NCBI GenBank assembly: GCA_937899275.1
Contig: CALBPE010000025.1
Span: 1 to 33,752, forward strand
Length of the DNA stretch: 33,752 bases
Direction of reading: 5' to 3'
Origin: an uncultured Chlamydiae bacterium
GTDB lineage: Bacteria > Chlamydiota > Chlamydiia > Chlamydiales > SM23-39
Part shown: in pieces, positions 32,990-33,752 of the stretch
Numbering within the stretch: the first letter of the stretch is position 1
Layout of the letters: every line of letters starts with the position of its first letter
Translations under genes and position numbers: made by a program
The notes under the pieces: model-generated
What the model was told of the DNA's origin: nothing
What the model saw: only the letters and a program-made list of their open reading frames with translations
Database searches by the model: none

Positions 32990-33752
32990 CTAGTGAGAAC
33001 CTATCCGCTTTAAGCAGGCTTCTTTATTCTTTTCGAACTCCTCTTCGGGTAGAAGGTTCGCACCGGTAACCTTATCTATTGCACTTTTCGCTTCTTGATA
33101 GGACATCTCGATTAATGCCCTACAATCTTTATTACTTATATTACTCTCGTTTGATTTAGTCCTTATAGTAGGGTTTGCTTTAGCTCGAAGAAGCGCGTCA
33201 ATCATCTCAGGATCGCGTCTGATGCATGCAAGATGCAGTGGAGTGCAGCCGTTTTTATTAAAAACATGTACATCTGCTCCTTTTTCAATGATTTTTTGTA
33301 CAAGTTGCAGGTTAGATATAGCTAACTTGTCTTCATACATACTAATTTTTTTATAACCTTTTGCAATTGCTAAATGTAAGGCGGTATTTCCATAGCCTTT
33401 AAGGTTTAAATCTTGTTCATAGTCTAGGATTTTAAGCGCAGTGGTATTTTCTGCATTTGCTATCGCCCAAAGAAGAGGTGTGTTTCCGTGGACGTCTTGA
33501 CGGTTGAAATTAAAATTTTTATTGTAACACCTTGCTAAAAATTGATCTAATTCCCCAAATTGATCGAATTCCCTTCCCATTTTTGCAATGGTGTGCAGCA
33601 TAGTTCCGCTAAAACAGTCTACCAGATCCGGGTCAGGATTGTTCCTCCTAAAGTCTTCTAGCATACGGTGTGATATGCGATTTGCTACGTTGGGTGGTAT
33701 GCGATTTGCTACGTTGGGTGGTATGCGATTTGCTACGTTGGGTGGTATGCGA
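32990..33752 (-). CDS. Ankyrin-repeat protein (N-terminus beyond right edge)
   Basis: The frame is open from the right edge to TAG 32990-32992; about 253 residues are visible. The ATG at 33664 is not the true start, because the same frame continues upstream without a stop through the 24-bp repeats. Three ankyrin repeats are clear: HGNTPLLWAIANAENTTALK, GYGNTALHLAIAKGYKKI, and NGCTPLHLACIRRDPEMIDA (each with the TPLHLA-like core), the second carrying an insertion of about 10 residues. The C-terminal 50 residues are helical and charged. Ankyrin proteins of intracellular bacteria are often secreted effectors that bind host proteins. No signal can be seen because the start is missing. The Pro-Asn-Val repeat ahead of it is unusual. 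Confidence 0.85.
   Translation of the reverse strand, partial: RIPPNVANRIPPNVANRIPPNVANRISHRMLEDFRRNNPDPDLVDCFSGTMLHTIAKMGREFDQFGELDQFLARCYNKNFNFNRQDVHGNTPLLWAIANAENTTALKILDYEQDLNLKGYGNTALHLAIAKGYKKISMYEDKLAISNLQLVQKIIEKGADVHVFNKNGCTPLHLACIRRDPEMIDALLRAKANPTIRTKSNESNISNKDCRALIEMSYQEAKSAIDKVTGANLLPEEEFEKNKEACLKRIGSH
33674..33752 (-). repeat. In-frame 24-bp tandem repeat at the start of the visible ankyrin gene
   Basis: Three perfect 24-bp units (33674-33697, 33698-33721, 33722-33745) and seven bases of a fourth reach the right edge. On the minus strand each unit codes for the octapeptide PPNVANRI in frame with the ankyrin gene. After the last unit the text diverges to SHRMLED. Because 24 is a multiple of three, changes in copy number would keep the frame, so the protein length can vary. 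Confidence 0.9.

Noticed and set aside
33662-33664. ATG 33664 as the start of the ankyrin gene
   Set aside because: The same frame stays open upstream through coding-compatible 24-bp repeats to the window edge, and there is no ribosome-binding site before this ATG.
33674-33752. CRISPR array
   Set aside because: The units are directly adjacent with no spacers and are in frame with a coding sequence.

Overview
The window looks like the chromosome of a chlamydia-like bacterium (Chlamydiota, probably an environmental or amoeba-associated lineage). The reasons are a signal peptidase I with the long chlamydial insertion (about 606 aa), an ileS with chlamydial signatures, a TyrP-type aromatic amino acid permease beside a Na+/H+ antiporter-like protein, a candidate inclusion-membrane protein, an ankyrin protein, and an AT-rich composition with weak Shine-Dalgarno sites. 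I cannot name the genus from sequence alone.

Layout. 1-1060: a divergent IS200/IS605-type element, with tnpB running off the left edge and only the C-terminus of tnpA left. 1310-3848: two secreted or membrane proteins of unknown role, the first with a duplicated domain, the second with kinase-like motifs and a C-terminal membrane segment. 3937-9245 (minus): an operon for a tripartite efflux system (HlyD-type adaptor, TolC/NodT-type outer-membrane lipoprotein, DevC-like permease, ABC ATPase), followed by an M29 aminopeptidase. 9358-11488 (plus): a short-chain dehydrogenase and a CPBP-type membrane protease homologue. 11485-12312: two small basic proteins, divergently transcribed, that resemble giant-virus/phage families. 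12350-14875: a GT-B-like protein and an NAD-binding/DUF2867 protein. 14872-17028 (minus): an outer-membrane barrel and an FHS-type sugar transporter. 17228-19143 (minus): a LolCD-like permease and ATPase. 19309-22550: a hypothetical protein, the antiporter-like protein, the TyrP-like permease and a DUF378 protein. 22677-25676: an Inc-like protein, a nicotinamidase-like protein, a coiled-coil exported protein and a split hypothetical gene. 25924-27744: lepB. 27763-30885 (minus): ileS. 31062-31481: tmRNA. 31530-32800: a graveyard of gene fragments (serine recombinase, sbcC, ISAs1 and IS3-type transposases). 32990-33752: an ankyrin-repeat gene whose open frame continues through in-frame 24-bp repeats to the right edge.

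The most striking pattern is that four otherwise well-preserved genes (the DevC-like permease, the SDR/DUF2867 protein, a hypothetical protein and ileS) are interrupted by six in-frame nonsense codons (five TAA, one TGA) with no frameshift. Homology-like sequence continues in the same frame after each stop. Two further enzymes have lost a signature residue: a nicotinamidase-like protein has Ser for the nucleophilic Cys, and a LolD-like ATPase has LSGLQ for LSGGQ. This could be recent gene decay, sequence error or stop-codon readthrough; the sequence alone cannot decide. An interrupted ileS is the most important case because the enzyme is essential unless a second copy exists.
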